Below, piece by piece: positions 9,329 through 19,513 of a DNA stretch of 59,570 nucleotides; positions within the stretch are counted from its first letter, which is position 1; the number at the start of each line of letters is the position of its first letter. The translations under genes were made by a program, and so were the position numbers. The DNA lies in assembly GCA_024277195.1 (NCBI GenBank), contig JAJRVS010000017.1:1-59570 (forward strand), written 5' to 3'. Source of the DNA: Verrucomicrobiota bacterium. Its GTDB lineage: Bacteria > Verrucomicrobiota > Verrucomicrobiia > Verrucomicrobiales > DEV007. The notes beneath the pieces were generated by a model, which was given only the letters and a program-made list of their open reading frames with translations, made no database searches and was not told the origin of the DNA.

Positions 9329-12300
9329 CCTTTGTTGATGGTTTCGTCGAGGTTGAGCAGGATGCCTGCGATGTAAAACCAGGCGGCCATTTCGGTAGCT
9401 GGAACCTCTGTTGAGAGTTTGATATAAGCACCGTTTTTGATGATTTCCTCAGCAGCTTTGGGATCGTTTTTAAGGCGTTGGGATCTTTCCTGAAAAACCG
9501 ATATTAGGTAGTTGAGTTCCTGTTTTTTAGGTTGTCGTCCCAGCACCAATTCAAAACCATGGCGGATGCGTTCGCTGATATCCGGCTGGGGGCGCTCGCG
9601 AATGATTCGTCCTGCCAAGGCCAAGGCGATTTCGACATAAGCAGGGTCATTCATCAGAGTGAGCGCTTGCAGTGGGGTGTTGGTGCGAGGGCGTTTTACC
9701 AGGCAGCTACTGCGGTCAGGGGCGTCAAAATTGACAAAGCTTGGGTAGGGGGCAGCTCGTCTCCAGATGACATACACGCCGCGACGAAAACGGTTTTCGC
9801 CTTTTTCTTCGATCCACTTGGGTTCGTTACGTCCGACTTGGCGCCAGATGCCTTTAGGTTGATACGGCATGATGGGAAGGCCGTGCATCTTCGTTGATAG
9901 CAGGCCGGAAACGCTCAGCGCGTTGTCGCGGATCATTTCGGCGCTCATGCGGAATCGTGGTCCGCGGGCATAATACCGATTTGCTAAGTCTTTTTCCCGA
10001 AGCAAATCAGTCAATTTGGAATCCCGGCGGTAGGCATCGCTCATGACGATGGTCTTGAGCATGTGTTTCATGTCCCAACCCGATTCCATAAATTCTGCGG
10101 CTAACCAGTCGAGCAACTGCGGGTGGGTCGGAGGGGTGGATTGGGTTCCAAAGTCTTCAATGGTGCTGACCAGGCCTTGTCCGAAAAGCTCAGCCCACCA
10201 TCGGTTGACCGTGACTCGGGCGACCAAGGGGTTGGCGGGATCCATCAACCATTTGGCGAACCCTAAGCGGTTTTTGGGTAAACCTGCTTTGAAGGGATGA
10301 AGTGAGTTCGGAGTGGCGGCAGTGACTATTTCAGCGGGTGACAAATAATTGCCTCGTTTCATCACATGGGTCTCACGAGTTTTATCCATTTCGACCATGA
10401 CCAGTGTACTGGGATTTGGTAAGGCTTCCAGCTGCTTTTTTTTCTGATTAAGTTCCGCATCTATTTTTTTGAGCAAGGGATTGCTTTTGACATAAAAAGC
10501 ATCTAGTTCGTCGGTTTGCTTTTTTGATCGGTTATTTTTTGGGAGCTTCAAGGTGGCGGCGATTTGCTTGGGAATATCGACTGTGTTTGGGTCGCCGGTG
10601 AGAGCGGATAAACGAACCCGTCCTAGAGTTCTGCCGCGCCCGTAGTTTTGATCGAGGGTGAAAGTTAGCTTGGTGATGTCAGTTTGATAGGGTTTGGCGG
10701 TGGTGAAGATGGCCCAGTGGTCTTTGCTGAACTGGGGAGCGATGGCCCATCCGGTTTTTGCTTTGCCGTCGATAGCATTCTGCACATCCCAATCTTTTTG
10801 TGAAAAATCTGCATGGGCGCTCACTAGCTCAATGACTTTTTCATTGGGAGAATTTGAATCAGAGGCGCGCACTTCAAATTTATTGAGGATGAAATTGGTG
10901 CGTATTTCGTCCCCGCGTCCCGGGCCTTTGCCTGGCAGTTCGTCATGGGTGAGTGCTTCGAGTTTGAAGGCGGTGATAGCTGAGAGTTGGGTTTCACAAG
11001 TGATTTCGTAGTGGGCGGTGCCAGGCAGGCGACCGGTGATGAGCGCGGAATGATCATCGAGTATACGGACGGTTTCGTCTCCGGTAGATTTGAATTGGGA
11101 AATTTTCAGGGATTGCCATTTAGGTGGGTGTTCTAAGGCGTCGCGCATTTTGTTCTCCCAAGCTTGGCGTCCGGCATTTTTATCTGCACGCAAGCTGCTG
11201 CGGTTTTTTTGCAGTTTTTTGATTTGTGCTGTTAGTTGACTTTTCTTTTTGGTGATACTCGTAGCTACGGGCAAGTCCATTTTAGGTCCATAAAAACTGA
11301 AGCTCACTCCTTTGCCTGAAGGGTTCTCGACTTCCAGAGGTGTGTTGTTAAAAAAGGAAAAGATTCCGTAATAATCTTTCATCGAGAAGGGGTCGTATTT
11401 GTGGTCGTGGCACTGCACGCAGGCCAGAGTGGTGCCTAACCAGACGGTGCCGGTGGTATTGACGCGGTCAATCACTTGGTTGAAACGGTTTTCTTCTGGG
11501 TGAACTCCTGCTTCCACATTACAGGTCACCGTGCGGTGAAAGCCGGTGGCTATTTTTTGCGATAGAGTTGCGTTGGGAAGTAGGTCGCCAGCTAATTGTT
11601 CGATGGTGAATTGATCAAATGGCATGTTGGCGTTGAGCGCATCGATCACCCAATCTCGGTAGGCCCAACTGTCACGCAGTTGGTCGGCTTGAAAGCCGTT
11701 GGAGTCTGCGTAACGCGCGGCATCCAGCCAAGGGCGTGCCCAGCGCTCGCCGAAGTGTTTGGAAGCGAGTAGGTGGCCGACTGTTTTTTCGTAGGCTTGA
11801 TCTGACTTGTCGGCTAGGAAGCTTGAAATTTCTGCAGGGCTGGGAGGTAATCCTGATAGATCGAGAGAGACCCTGCGTAGTAGGCTGCGTCGATCTGCTG
11901 GCGGCTGGGCGGTGAGCTGTTGTTTTTTCAGTTGTTGGGCTACGAAGTGATCGATCGCTTGCGACCCGCGCGCGGAATCATCGCGGTGGGGAGGAATGTA
12001 TGCCCAATGAGGGGCGTAATGAGCCCCTTCATCGATCCATTTGCCAAGTAATTCGATCTGTTTGGCAGTAAGCGTGCGCTTGGATTTGAGCGGAGGCATG
12101 CGTTCGTCTGCGTCATCGCTGATCATTAATTCCCACGCCTTGCTTTTTTGACGACTTTGCGGATGGAAGGCTACATGCCCGTCGATGGCCTTTTTGGCTT
12201 CTTCCTCCAGATCGAGCCGTAGATCCCCTTTGCGTCCTTCGGCGTCCTGGCCGTGGCAGTGGTAACAGTTTTCCGAGAGAATGGGGCGGATTTGCTGATT

Positions 12301-12396
12301 GAAGTCTATTTTGTCTTCAGCTGTAGCTATGGAAGTAATGGCGGTGAAGAAGGAGGCGCAGGTGAATAGTGCATAAATGGGAATTAATATTCTCAT
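9325..12396 (-). CDS. PSD1 and planctomycete cytochrome C domain protein (DUF1549, DUF1553)
   Basis: A 1023-residue exported protein with signal peptide 1-26. The planctomycete cytochrome domain is at about 30-130, with the haem motif CYHCHG and the RKGDLRLD box. DUF1549 follows at roughly 145-350 ([33 protein letters not shown], and a [12 protein letters not shown] motif). A less conserved centre may be a ligand-binding beta-sandwich. DUF1553 occupies about 700-965 ([47 protein letters not shown]). These large cytochromes are abundant in Planctomycetes and Verrucomicrobiota and are linked by gene context to polysaccharide use; no reaction is established. It is the first gene of the operon and is transcribed away from the haemagglutinin gene. 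Confidence 0.94.
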   Translation of the reverse strand: MRILIPIYALFTCASFFTAITSIATAEDKIDFNQQIRPILSENCYHCHGQDAEGRKGDLRLDLEEEAKKAIDGHVAFHPQSRQKSKAWELMISDDADERMPPLKSKRTLTAKQIELLGKWIDEGAHYAPHWAYIPPHRDDSARGSQAIDHFVAQQLKKQQLTAQPPADRRSLLRRVSLDLSGLPPSPAEISSFLADKSDQAYEKTVGHLLASKHFGERWARPWLDAARYADSNGFQADQLRDSWAYRDWVIDALNANMPFDQFTIEQLAGDLLPNATLSQKIATGFHRTVTCNVEAGVHPEENRFNQVIDRVNTTGTVWLGTTLACVQCHDHKYDPFSMKDYYGIFSFFNNTPLEVENPSGKGVSFSFYGPKMDLPVATSITKKKSQLTAQIKKLQKNRSSLRADKNAGRQAWENKMRDALEHPPKWQSLKISQFKSTGDETVRILDDHSALITGRLPGTAHYEITCETQLSAITAFKLEALTHDELPGKGPGRGDEIRTNFILNKFEVRASDSNSPNEKVIELVSAHADFSQKDWDVQNAIDGKAKTGWAIAPQFSKDHWAIFTTAKPYQTDITKLTFTLDQNYGRGRTLGRVRLSALTGDPNTVDIPKQIAATLKLPKNNRSKKQTDELDAFYVKSNPLLKKIDAELNQKKKQLEALPNPSTLVMVEMDKTRETHVMKRGNYLSPAEIVTAATPNSLHPFKAGLPKNRLGFAKWLMDPANPLVARVTVNRWWAELFGQGLVSTIEDFGTQSTPPTHPQLLDWLAAEFMESGWDMKHMLKTIVMSDAYRRDSKLTDLLREKDLANRYYARGPRFRMSAEMIRDNALSVSGLLSTKMHGLPIMPYQPKGIWRQVGRNEPKWIEEKGENRFRRGVYVIWRRAAPYPSFVNFDAPDRSSCLVKRPRTNTPLQALTLMNDPAYVEIALALAGRIIRERPQPDISERIRHGFELVLGRQPKKQELNYLISVFQERSQRLKNDPKAAEEIIKNGAYIKLSTEVPATEMAAWFYIAGILLNLDETINKG

Positions 12397-12443
12397 GACA
12401 TCAGGTATAGCGAATATGCCTTAACTGTCTAGGGCTTATGGAT

Positions 12444-12455
12444 ACGTGATCACGT
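12444..12455. promoter_or_regulatory. Palindromic operator candidate
   Basis: ACGTGATCACGT is a perfect 12-base palindrome 48 bases upstream of the PSD1 start codon. Its position fits a repressor or activator site for the minus-strand operon. No regulator is identified, and a single palindrome of this length can occur by chance. Confidence 0.3.
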
Positions 12456-12734
12456 CACTAAATTTTATGGCAGGTTTCAAAGCCGGTTGAGTTCTATTCT
12501 GAGCGGGCGTTGGTGATGGTTATTATGGAAGAGGTGGATGTAATCACTTCCGAACTTTTCGAACTCGTGATGTTTTGAAATGTTACTATGGAATGCGGTT
12601 GTTCACAGCTAATTAAGATAACCAGCTTTGATGTTGGGTTCTCGTAGTAACCAATCCTCTGATTAGTGGTTGCGGATAATTAGTTCTCAAAGAAAATAAT
12701 TCGCAATAAAAAAAGGAAGGCAGATCTATTGGGC

Positions 12735-12795
12735 TAACGCCTAATACTGGTAAAGCGTGAAAACACGCACCGCAGTTCTAGCTGCATAGTTATTT
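12735..12795 (+). promoter_or_regulatory. Structured 5' leader of the haemagglutinin gene
   Basis: Directly before the start codon lie a perfect GCGTG/CACGC hairpin with an AAAA loop (12755-12768) and a second GCAG/CTGC hairpin (12772-12785). A T-rich stretch follows (about 12790-12799). The order GG(T)AAA, stem with an A-rich tetraloop, then ACCGCA is loosely like the first half of a c-di-GMP-I (GEMM) riboswitch, but key parts do not line up, so no class is assigned. A leader that senses a second messenger would make sense for an adhesin; this is inference. Confidence 0.3.
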
Positions 12796-12803
12796 TTTTC
12801 AGC

Positions 12804-15800
12804 ATGAAAATTTCAGATAAAGTCGAAAACGGTAGAGTGAAAGCATTACTCTTTAAGTGCAGTCACGGTGGCGGGGGCAATGTTTGGTTTAGCCAAATCG
12901 TGGTAATGTTTTTGTTATTATGCGGAGGGGAGGGGCAAGCTAACCCAAGGGGTGGCGTAGTAACAGCGGGAAGCGCGGAGATCATAGCGAGTGAATTGGA
13001 TCCGTCTTTTTTGCAAATTATACAAAGTAGCAATAAGGCGATTATCAACTGGCAGGATTTTTCAATAGGGGCTGGAGAGCATACTCAATTTGTGCAACCG
13101 AGTCAAATGGCCGCGATATTGAACCGGGTGGTAAGTGGGAACCCTTCAGCAATAGCTGGGTTGATGAGTTCAAATGGCAAGGTGCTTGTTGTGAATCAGA
13201 ATGGTATCGTGGTTACTCCTAGTGGAGTGATTGATACGGCGGGCGGACTGGTTTTATCTACTTTAGATATTAAAGATGCAGATTTTTTGAACGGGATGGA
13301 TGATTCTTTTTTGGGAACCACTGCCGCGGGGGTGACTAATTATGGAACCATTATGTCAGCTGGGGGCGATGTTGTTCTGTTGGGGGATTTTGTGGATAAC
13401 GCTGGAATTATCGGAGCTCCAGACGGCACGGTGGCTTTGGGTGCAGGTGGAAATATAGTGGTGCACTCACAAGGGGAGAATAAGATTTCAGTACAGGCAT
13501 CTGGAGTGGGGGCGGCTACTGGGGTGAATAATTCTGGAAGCATCACAGGTGCTGCTGCGGAACTCAAGGCGCATGGTAATGTCTATGCGCTAGCGATTAA
13601 TAATTCTGGCATAATCCGTGCGACAGGGTCACAAGTTATCAATGGTCGGGTGATGCTAACCTCGCGCAGTGCGGATGGGAAGACTGGTGGTGACATTGAA
13701 AATACTGGTGAGATCAAAGCTAATAACGTAGATGGTAGTGGAGGGTTTATCATGATCGACGGCGGTCCTGGCAGCAATGTTGGTATTTTAGGTGGAAAAA
13801 TTTCAACTAACGGCATTGGTAATACGGTAGGTGGAGATGTGGTGATGATCGGGCAAACGATCAATATCGCTCAGGGCGTGGAAGTGACGGCTAACGGCAC
13901 TGATGGCGGGACGATATTAATTGGATCAGCAGAAGACACACAAGCGGTAAGCATCGGCGGGACAGTGAGTGCTAACGGCAGCAGTGGCAACGGCGGTAGT
14001 GTGATGGTGCTCGGGGATTCGACTAGCGTGTTGAGCGTGTCTAGCAGCGGACGTATTGAAGCTACGGGAGGACAGAATGGAGGATTGGTGACGATGCAAG
14101 GAGGCACGATCAATACGGCACTGGGATCAGTGATTGATGCCGGAGGCGGAGTGAACGGTGGGTCGGTGGCTATCATTGGTCAGGATGCGAGCGGTGCAGT
14201 TAACTTGAATGGCACGATCAACGCGGTGGGTGGCAGCGGAGTGGGTGGCGTGATTTCGGCAACGGGTGCGGGTAACGTGAATGTAGGAGCGGATGCGATG
14301 ATAGCGGCGGATGGGGCTTCGGGTGGGCTGGTAATTATTGATGCTGAGTCAACTACTACTCAAGCAGGAACAATCACTGCCTTGGGAAGTAGTGGTAAAG
14401 GCGGGATTGCCAATGTGACGGGAGCAAACGTGGTGGTGGCGGTGCAGGCGACGATGGATGTGAGTGGTTTGACCGGTGGCGGACAGATCAATGTCGGTGG
14501 AGGTTTTCAGGGGAGAAATGATAGCTTGAGAAATTCGGATTCGACCGTAGTGGGTGGGTTAGCTATTTTGAAAGCAGATGCTGTGAATACAGGGGACGCT
14601 GGGCAAGTGGTTGTCTGGTCGGATGGCGATACTATCTTTGGTGGAGAGATCAGAGCAAGAGCGCTTGGGACAACGGGTAGAGGAGGATTGGTGGAAATTT
14701 CAGGCAAACGAAATTTGACTTACAATGGAGTGATCAGCGCGACATCGGTGAGTGGAAATCGTGGCACGGTTCTGTTTGATCCCGGCGATGTGAATGTCGG
14801 TGACGGTGCATCCTCTTTGCCCATTGCTGGCGTGAATGCGATTTTGGATAGCAATACTAATTTAATCATTTCAACTGAAAATGGTGATATTGTATTTGAT
14901 AGTTTGAGTGGAAACTTCCGGGATGTGTCTGTGCAGTGGAATACGGACGCAAGTTTGGGGATTTTTGCATCGGGAGATGTGCGTTTCTTGAATAGTGTAA
15001 GAACCGCTGGTGCGGGTTCGATCAATGTGATCGCAGGGTGGACAGGGGCGGAGAGCGATCCCGAAATTCTTTCAAATGATCCAGCTGCAGCTTGGGATTA
15101 TTATGTTAACGGGGCTGCAGCAGGTTCATTTGGGATTGGGGGAAATGTGTATATCAATGATGCTGCCAACAATCGTGCGGTGGAGGTAGGTTCTCGATAT
15201 GGTAAGACGCAGGTAGCGGCAAACAACGTGTTTATTACTGCTGCTCCAACTGGCAGGGGGCGATACGCTCAATTGGGATTCAAAGATAATGGGCAGGTGT
15301 TCTTTTTCAATGATGCGGCACACCAGACTGACGGGGTAGGAGTGACGGCGGGTAGCCCGCTGGTGGGGCTAGTAGGGGTGAACGAAACTACGATTGGAGG
15401 TGAAGTGGGGGTTAGAATGTTTAACGCTTCTTCAGCTGACGGGTTAGATGTGGATGGAGTGGGAGGGATTCATTTTTTAGAGTATGCAGACAATTTTGAT
15501 GGTAAGACATCAGAAAGTAACTGGTGGTGGAGGTCTTTGGATGGCAAGGCTAATGGGAGTTCTGGAGTCGGAGACAATTTACCTGAAATGGGCGCGGGTA
15601 TATCAGATGAGCTGTTGGCAATTGATACTTATGGAGGATTGGTCAAAAGCAAAGCTGACATTAATATTGAAGCACGTGGGGCTTTGATATTGAGGGCGGG
15701 AAGATATGATGGCAGTGCTGATTCCAATTATGCCCAAATTGGACACGGGGGCAGTGCTTATGCCGATAGGGGCGGTAATTTAAGGAGGGAGGATCTCAAT

Positions 15801-18800
15801 AAGGTGTGGGCGATGAATTGGGGAAACGCCAATAACAGTGGAACTATATTCTCTACGGCGATTGGGCGATTGGCACCAGTCTATAGTGACATCAATATTC
15901 GCACGGGTTTAGTGGAAAATGGGGGTAATGGAGTTTTGGAAGCTAGCAGCGCAGCTGGGATCGTGTCGTTGGCAGCGCCAAAGGGCGGAGGGACGGTTGC
16001 TCGCACGATAAATAATTATGTTCAAATAGGGCACATGGGGGTGAATCAAGCGGGCAGTGTTGAGGGGCGTATTAATATCGTAGCAGGAGGAGCGGTTGGG
16101 GTGGAATCTGGTTTAGGATGGACTTCCAGTGCTGTTATAGGTCATGCAGTCTCTAATGTTGACGATTTAAGAGCCGGGAAGGGGCTTGTCAAAAATACTG
16201 GGGTGACACCGGATGGAAAATTTGGTGGAGGCTTGCACAAGCAGTTTAGAATTTTCGCCAACAATTTGGATTATAATTCATTAAATAAAGAGGATCTCGC
16301 AGGGTATGCCTTGCCTGATCTAGGGGTGGGTATTTATGATGGGAATACAGAGGTGACAGGTGCTGGAGCGGATGTGTTCTCTAACTTGAGCGGGGATATA
16401 TTGGTGAAAAGTGTAACTGGAGATGTGATCGTGAAGGGAGCCGTAGGAGATCCAAATATTGCCAGGGAACGAGTATCTAATTCAGTTGCACGTATTGGCC
16501 ATGGAGCACTGTTTGATGCTGTAATGTATCGAGTGAATGTGAGGGGGGATATTGTGGTGGATGCTTTTCGTGACCTTTCAGTGATAGCGGGGAATGGAGC
16601 GGGTAGTCCAGCTCAAATTGGATTTTATGGTGGCAATGCAGGCACTGTATCAGACTATCTTGCGGGGGACATTGTGGTGAAAGTCGGTAGAAATATGGTG
16701 GTAGAAGGTGGCGGGAGAACCCGCTTGTTTCCAAGAGCTACTGGGGGTGATTCAGGTAATTACAAGTCTTATGCTTTGGTGGGGCATGGAGGGATAGAGT
16801 CGAACTCTACTTTCAAAAATGGAGACATCACGGTGACTGTGGGAGGTGGGCTTACGATGACCGGAGGAGGATATGGAGGTGCTTTCAGTCAAATTGGACA
16901 CGGTGGGAAAGAATCAAGAGGTCAAGTGGGAGGAGAATATAGTAGAACTATACTTATTGCAGATGAGGGTAGCGATGGTGTGAGGAATGTGAATTATGTG
17001 ACAAGTAATATGGGGGTGGGGGATGCTCAATTGGATCCCAACATGACTGCTAATATTGTGGTGACCGTGGATGGGGATATTGTGATGGATCATCTGAAGC
17101 CAAATGACCCTTTTGTAGAATATACCGTAGGTACACAAATTCCGGCGAAGATGGATATGGATGATGCTTATACGCTTATTGGGCACGGCGGTGCAGATAC
17201 GACACAAAGCACTTCAAACGCACTATTACAATACGTGGATAAAACGGGAGATGTGACGGTAAATACATCTGGTAGCCTGACGATGGAGAGTGGCGGAGGG
17301 ACGAATGGCTGGTACACTCGTATTGGTCACGGGGCTAACCGTAATGACCGCCAGGTTAACAACAGGGAGGCGACTTACAGCGGGGATGTGACGGTGTATG
17401 TGGATGGTGGGTTGAAGATGGATGCCAATGTTTCGGATAATGAATTCGGCAGGGATAATGGTAACGGGACATTCAGTCATTTTGCATCAGCTAACCCTGT
17501 AGCGATAGGAAATGGAGGGACGAGAAATGGGAATTTTGTGAATTTTTCTGGAGCTGTAGTTGTGAATGTGGGAGGCGATGCGAGCATGATAAGCGGCAAG
17601 GGCTTGGAAGCATCATTTGTCCAAATAGGTAATGGAGGTGCTGGAAGCTTAAATACCAATCCGAGTGTTGATGATACAGGTCAATTCACCGGGGATGTAA
17701 CGGTGAACGTGGAGGGAGCATTGGAGATGACGGCTAATCCTGATGGTGAAGTTTACATTCTTGATCCTACAAATTTCAATAATTTTGGTAAGGAGGTAAC
17801 CAACTCCTATGTATTGATTGGGAACGGTGGAGCCTATTGGGAAACCTCCGGTGGGGATGTGGCTGTGATAGATGGGGACGTTACGGTATCTGTGGGAACA
17901 GATTTGACGATGACGGCGGGCTTGCGAAGCGAGGCGGCAGAGATGGATGGCGGAGGTAATTTTGCGTCTCTGGTTAATAGCTTCGTGCAGATTGGTAATT
18001 CCAACTCTGGAACAGGGGCTAATTCTGACGGTGCAACTGGAACTGCTAATGGGGACGTAACGGTAGTTGTTGGAAATGACTTGCAGATGGTTGGTGGCAA
18101 AGGCGGAAATACTACGGATGCACCGAATTTAGCAGCTAGTGTGATGATTGGTAATGGTGGTGCTGAAATGGATGGAGCTATAACAGGGGACATCGTGGTG
18201 AAGGTGGGTAATAATCTAACCACCGAGGATGGTGAAGGCGATACTAATTCTTCTGTGAAAATTGGTCATGGAGACTGGATGCGAGATACTCCGACCTTGA
18301 GCGGAACAGGTAGTAGAGAAGGGGATATCACTGTCTATGTGGGGAATACTGCGAGTTTTGATCGCACTCTGGTAGGACATCGTGATATGGGTGCAGGTTT
18401 TCCTACAAGTGATACGACTGGAGCAACGATCATCGGGGTGAGTCGTAACAATCCATTTTTTGGAGGTTCTGGAATGCTGATAGACAGCAATGCATCAGGA
18501 AATGGCGGTTCGGTTTTTACCAGCGGTTCACAAGCGGGGGGATTCCTGCTTGATGAATTGCGATTTTACATGCCAGGAAGATCGAGTAATGGACTGTTGG
18601 TAGGTTTGACTCGTTTGAACAGCGGAACGGTGACCTTTGTGGGTAACGAAGGGGGGCTTGACTTCGTGGCGCCAACGCAAGCGGGAGTGCGAGGTGTGAT
18701 GGCGCCATTTCAACGTGAGGACGAGATCTATTTGCAACCAGATTGGTGGGCAGACGCGATAGGACTCGGAGGGGGCGCGTTCCCTGATGGTAGTATGGCA

Positions 18801-19406
18801 GAAGTGGACACACCTGGAGGTTTTGATAATTTGCTATCAGCAGTAGCTGGAGGGAATTTGGGGGCAGGAACATCGGTCAATGCTCATGGGGAGCTTGCCT
18901 ATCTGACTCCATTTCAAAACAGTCTTGGGAATTACACTTTTTACTATGATGCGATAGCGCCTGTAGCTGCTGCACCTTTAGCGCATACTCCATCGGCTTC
19001 GTTGACAAGTAGTAACTTAGCGGGTGTGCCCAACAGTTCTTTGGATATACTCGCAATCATCGACCCTTTTGTGCCGGATGTGGGATTGTTCAACTTTTTG
19101 TTTTTCAATCAATCAGGAGCAGATCTGTTTGGTTACAGCGAGCGTGATTATTTGATCATGGGAGATATAGTGGATGGTGGTGGGGATGTGATCGAGAGAA
19201 AAGCAGGTCAAAAACCTCATTGGTTGTTCGGAGTGGCGGATCGCGCGTTGACTCCGGAAGAAGAAGCGAGGGAGAATCGCCGTAGAGCGAGGTACACGCC
19301 GCAGCTGAACAATGGTGGGGGACGTGTGTATTGGTCATACGATTTAGGTGGGCATAGATACAGTAGCTTCCGTGTATTCGGAGACCCTAAGCAACCTGCT
19401 CCTTAG
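12804..19406 (+). CDS. Giant filamentous-haemagglutinin-type (TPS domain) secreted protein
   Basis: The 2200-residue protein opens with a long signal sequence (hydrophobic core about 33-42, cleavage near 48). The haemagglutination-activity/TPS domain follows (about 50-210), with INWQDFSIGAGEHTQFVQPS, LNRVVSGNPSAIAGLMSSNG and NGIVVTPSGVIDTAGG. A Gly/Asn-rich beta-helix comes next; it ends in GDAGQVVVWSDGDTIFGGEI and the GTVLFDPGDVNVG box typical of such proteins. From about residue 975 to 1860 there are some thirteen degenerate repeats built on Q/LIGHGG ... GDVTVxVGG ... LTM. The last 300 residues are non-repetitive. Family members are exported through an Omp85-like TpsB pore and act as adhesins or large exoproteins. 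No TpsB gene lies in this window. I see no autotransporter barrel or PEP-CTERM tail. Confidence 0.9.
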   Translation: MKISDKVENGRVKALLFKCSHGGGGNVWFSQIVVMFLLLCGGEGQANPRGGVVTAGSAEIIASELDPSFLQIIQSSNKAIINWQDFSIGAGEHTQFVQPSQMAAILNRVVSGNPSAIAGLMSSNGKVLVVNQNGIVVTPSGVIDTAGGLVLSTLDIKDADFLNGMDDSFLGTTAAGVTNYGTIMSAGGDVVLLGDFVDNAGIIGAPDGTVALGAGGNIVVHSQGENKISVQASGVGAATGVNNSGSITGAAAELKAHGNVYALAINNSGIIRATGSQVINGRVMLTSRSADGKTGGDIENTGEIKANNVDGSGGFIMIDGGPGSNVGILGGKISTNGIGNTVGGDVVMIGQTINIAQGVEVTANGTDGGTILIGSAEDTQAVSIGGTVSANGSSGNGGSVMVLGDSTSVLSVSSSGRIEATGGQNGGLVTMQGGTINTALGSVIDAGGGVNGGSVAIIGQDASGAVNLNGTINAVGGSGVGGVISATGAGNVNVGADAMIAADGASGGLVIIDAESTTTQAGTITALGSSGKGGIANVTGANVVVAVQATMDVSGLTGGGQINVGGGFQGRNDSLRNSDSTVVGGLAILKADAVNTGDAGQVVVWSDGDTIFGGEIRARALGTTGRGGLVEISGKRNLTYNGVISATSVSGNRGTVLFDPGDVNVGDGASSLPIAGVNAILDSNTNLIISTENGDIVFDSLSGNFRDVSVQWNTDASLGIFASGDVRFLNSVRTAGAGSINVIAGWTGAESDPEILSNDPAAAWDYYVNGAAAGSFGIGGNVYINDAANNRAVEVGSRYGKTQVAANNVFITAAPTGRGRYAQLGFKDNGQVFFFNDAAHQTDGVGVTAGSPLVGLVGVNETTIGGEVGVRMFNASSADGLDVDGVGGIHFLEYADNFDGKTSESNWWWRSLDGKANGSSGVGDNLPEMGAGISDELLAIDTYGGLVKSKADINIEARGALILRAGRYDGSADSNYAQIGHGGSAYADRGGNLRREDLNKVWAMNWGNANNSGTIFSTAIGRLAPVYSDINIRTGLVENGGNGVLEASSAAGIVSLAAPKGGGTVARTINNYVQIGHMGVNQAGSVEGRINIVAGGAVGVESGLGWTSSAVIGHAVSNVDDLRAGKGLVKNTGVTPDGKFGGGLHKQFRIFANNLDYNSLNKEDLAGYALPDLGVGIYDGNTEVTGAGADVFSNLSGDILVKSVTGDVIVKGAVGDPNIARERVSNSVARIGHGALFDAVMYRVNVRGDIVVDAFRDLSVIAGNGAGSPAQIGFYGGNAGTVSDYLAGDIVVKVGRNMVVEGGGRTRLFPRATGGDSGNYKSYALVGHGGIESNSTFKNGDITVTVGGGLTMTGGGYGGAFSQIGHGGKESRGQVGGEYSRTILIADEGSDGVRNVNYVTSNMGVGDAQLDPNMTANIVVTVDGDIVMDHLKPNDPFVEYTVGTQIPAKMDMDDAYTLIGHGGADTTQSTSNALLQYVDKTGDVTVNTSGSLTMESGGGTNGWYTRIGHGANRNDRQVNNREATYSGDVTVYVDGGLKMDANVSDNEFGRDNGNGTFSHFASANPVAIGNGGTRNGNFVNFSGAVVVNVGGDASMISGKGLEASFVQIGNGGAGSLNTNPSVDDTGQFTGDVTVNVEGALEMTANPDGEVYILDPTNFNNFGKEVTNSYVLIGNGGAYWETSGGDVAVIDGDVTVSVGTDLTMTAGLRSEAAEMDGGGNFASLVNSFVQIGNSNSGTGANSDGATGTANGDVTVVVGNDLQMVGGKGGNTTDAPNLAASVMIGNGGAEMDGAITGDIVVKVGNNLTTEDGEGDTNSSVKIGHGDWMRDTPTLSGTGSREGDITVYVGNTASFDRTLVGHRDMGAGFPTSDTTGATIIGVSRNNPFFGGSGMLIDSNASGNGGSVFTSGSQAGGFLLDELRFYMPGRSSNGLLVGLTRLNSGTVTFVGNEGGLDFVAPTQAGVRGVMAPFQREDEIYLQPDWWADAIGLGGGAFPDGSMAEVDTPGGFDNLLSAVAGGNLGAGTSVNAHGELAYLTPFQNSLGNYTFYYDAIAPVAAAPLAHTPSASLTSSNLAGVPNSSLDILAIIDPFVPDVGLFNFLFFNQSGADLFGYSERDYLIMGDIVDGGGDVIERKAGQKPHWLFGVADRALTPEEEARENRRRARYTPQLNNGGGRVYWSYDLGGHRYSSFRVFGDPKQPAP
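15727..18390 (+). repeat. Degenerate IGHGG/GDVTV coding repeats
   Basis: Within the haemagglutinin gene a unit of about 55-80 codons recurs roughly thirteen times. Each unit has a turn written as IGHGG, IGNGG or a variant, a variable spacer, a strand GD(I/V)(T/V)V, a V-G-G/D turn and an LxM strand, often followed by a small G-rich loop. The DNA copies are diverged, so recent slippage is unlikely. The pattern suggests successive rungs of a right-handed beta-helix. Confidence 0.75.
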
Positions 19407-19513
19407 TAAGACAGGATGGCTGCTGCGAAAGAGGAGATGATGAATTCTGCGCTATTGGATAGCATGGAAAATTGGTATCACGGACACTAAAGAGAGTTGC
19501 AACCGTTTTGATT

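Larger units (their letters stand above)
12397..12803. other. Divergent intergenic control region
   Basis: About 400 bases separate the PSD1 operon from the divergently transcribed haemagglutinin gene. I see no protein-coding signal. Two structures stand out and are listed separately: a perfect 12-base palindrome close to the PSD1 start, and a pair of hairpins just before the haemagglutinin start. The rest is AT-rich and could hold promoters for both directions, but I cannot assign -10 or -35 boxes with confidence. Confidence 0.6.

Noticed and set aside
12705-12760. Fourth copy of the sigma-module leader before the haemagglutinin gene
   Set aside because: It has AAGGCAG and a few matching bases after it, but the later GACTAA block is absent and no FTR codons follow.
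12735-12795. Assignment as a true c-di-GMP riboswitch
   Set aside because: Only the order of a few short words is similar; the conserved binding-site bases and second long helix do not line up.
13000-18500. Possible CRISPR or tandem DNA repeat in the haemagglutinin gene
   Set aside because: The repeats are protein-level, diverged in DNA and in an open frame; no constant repeat and spacer pattern exists.
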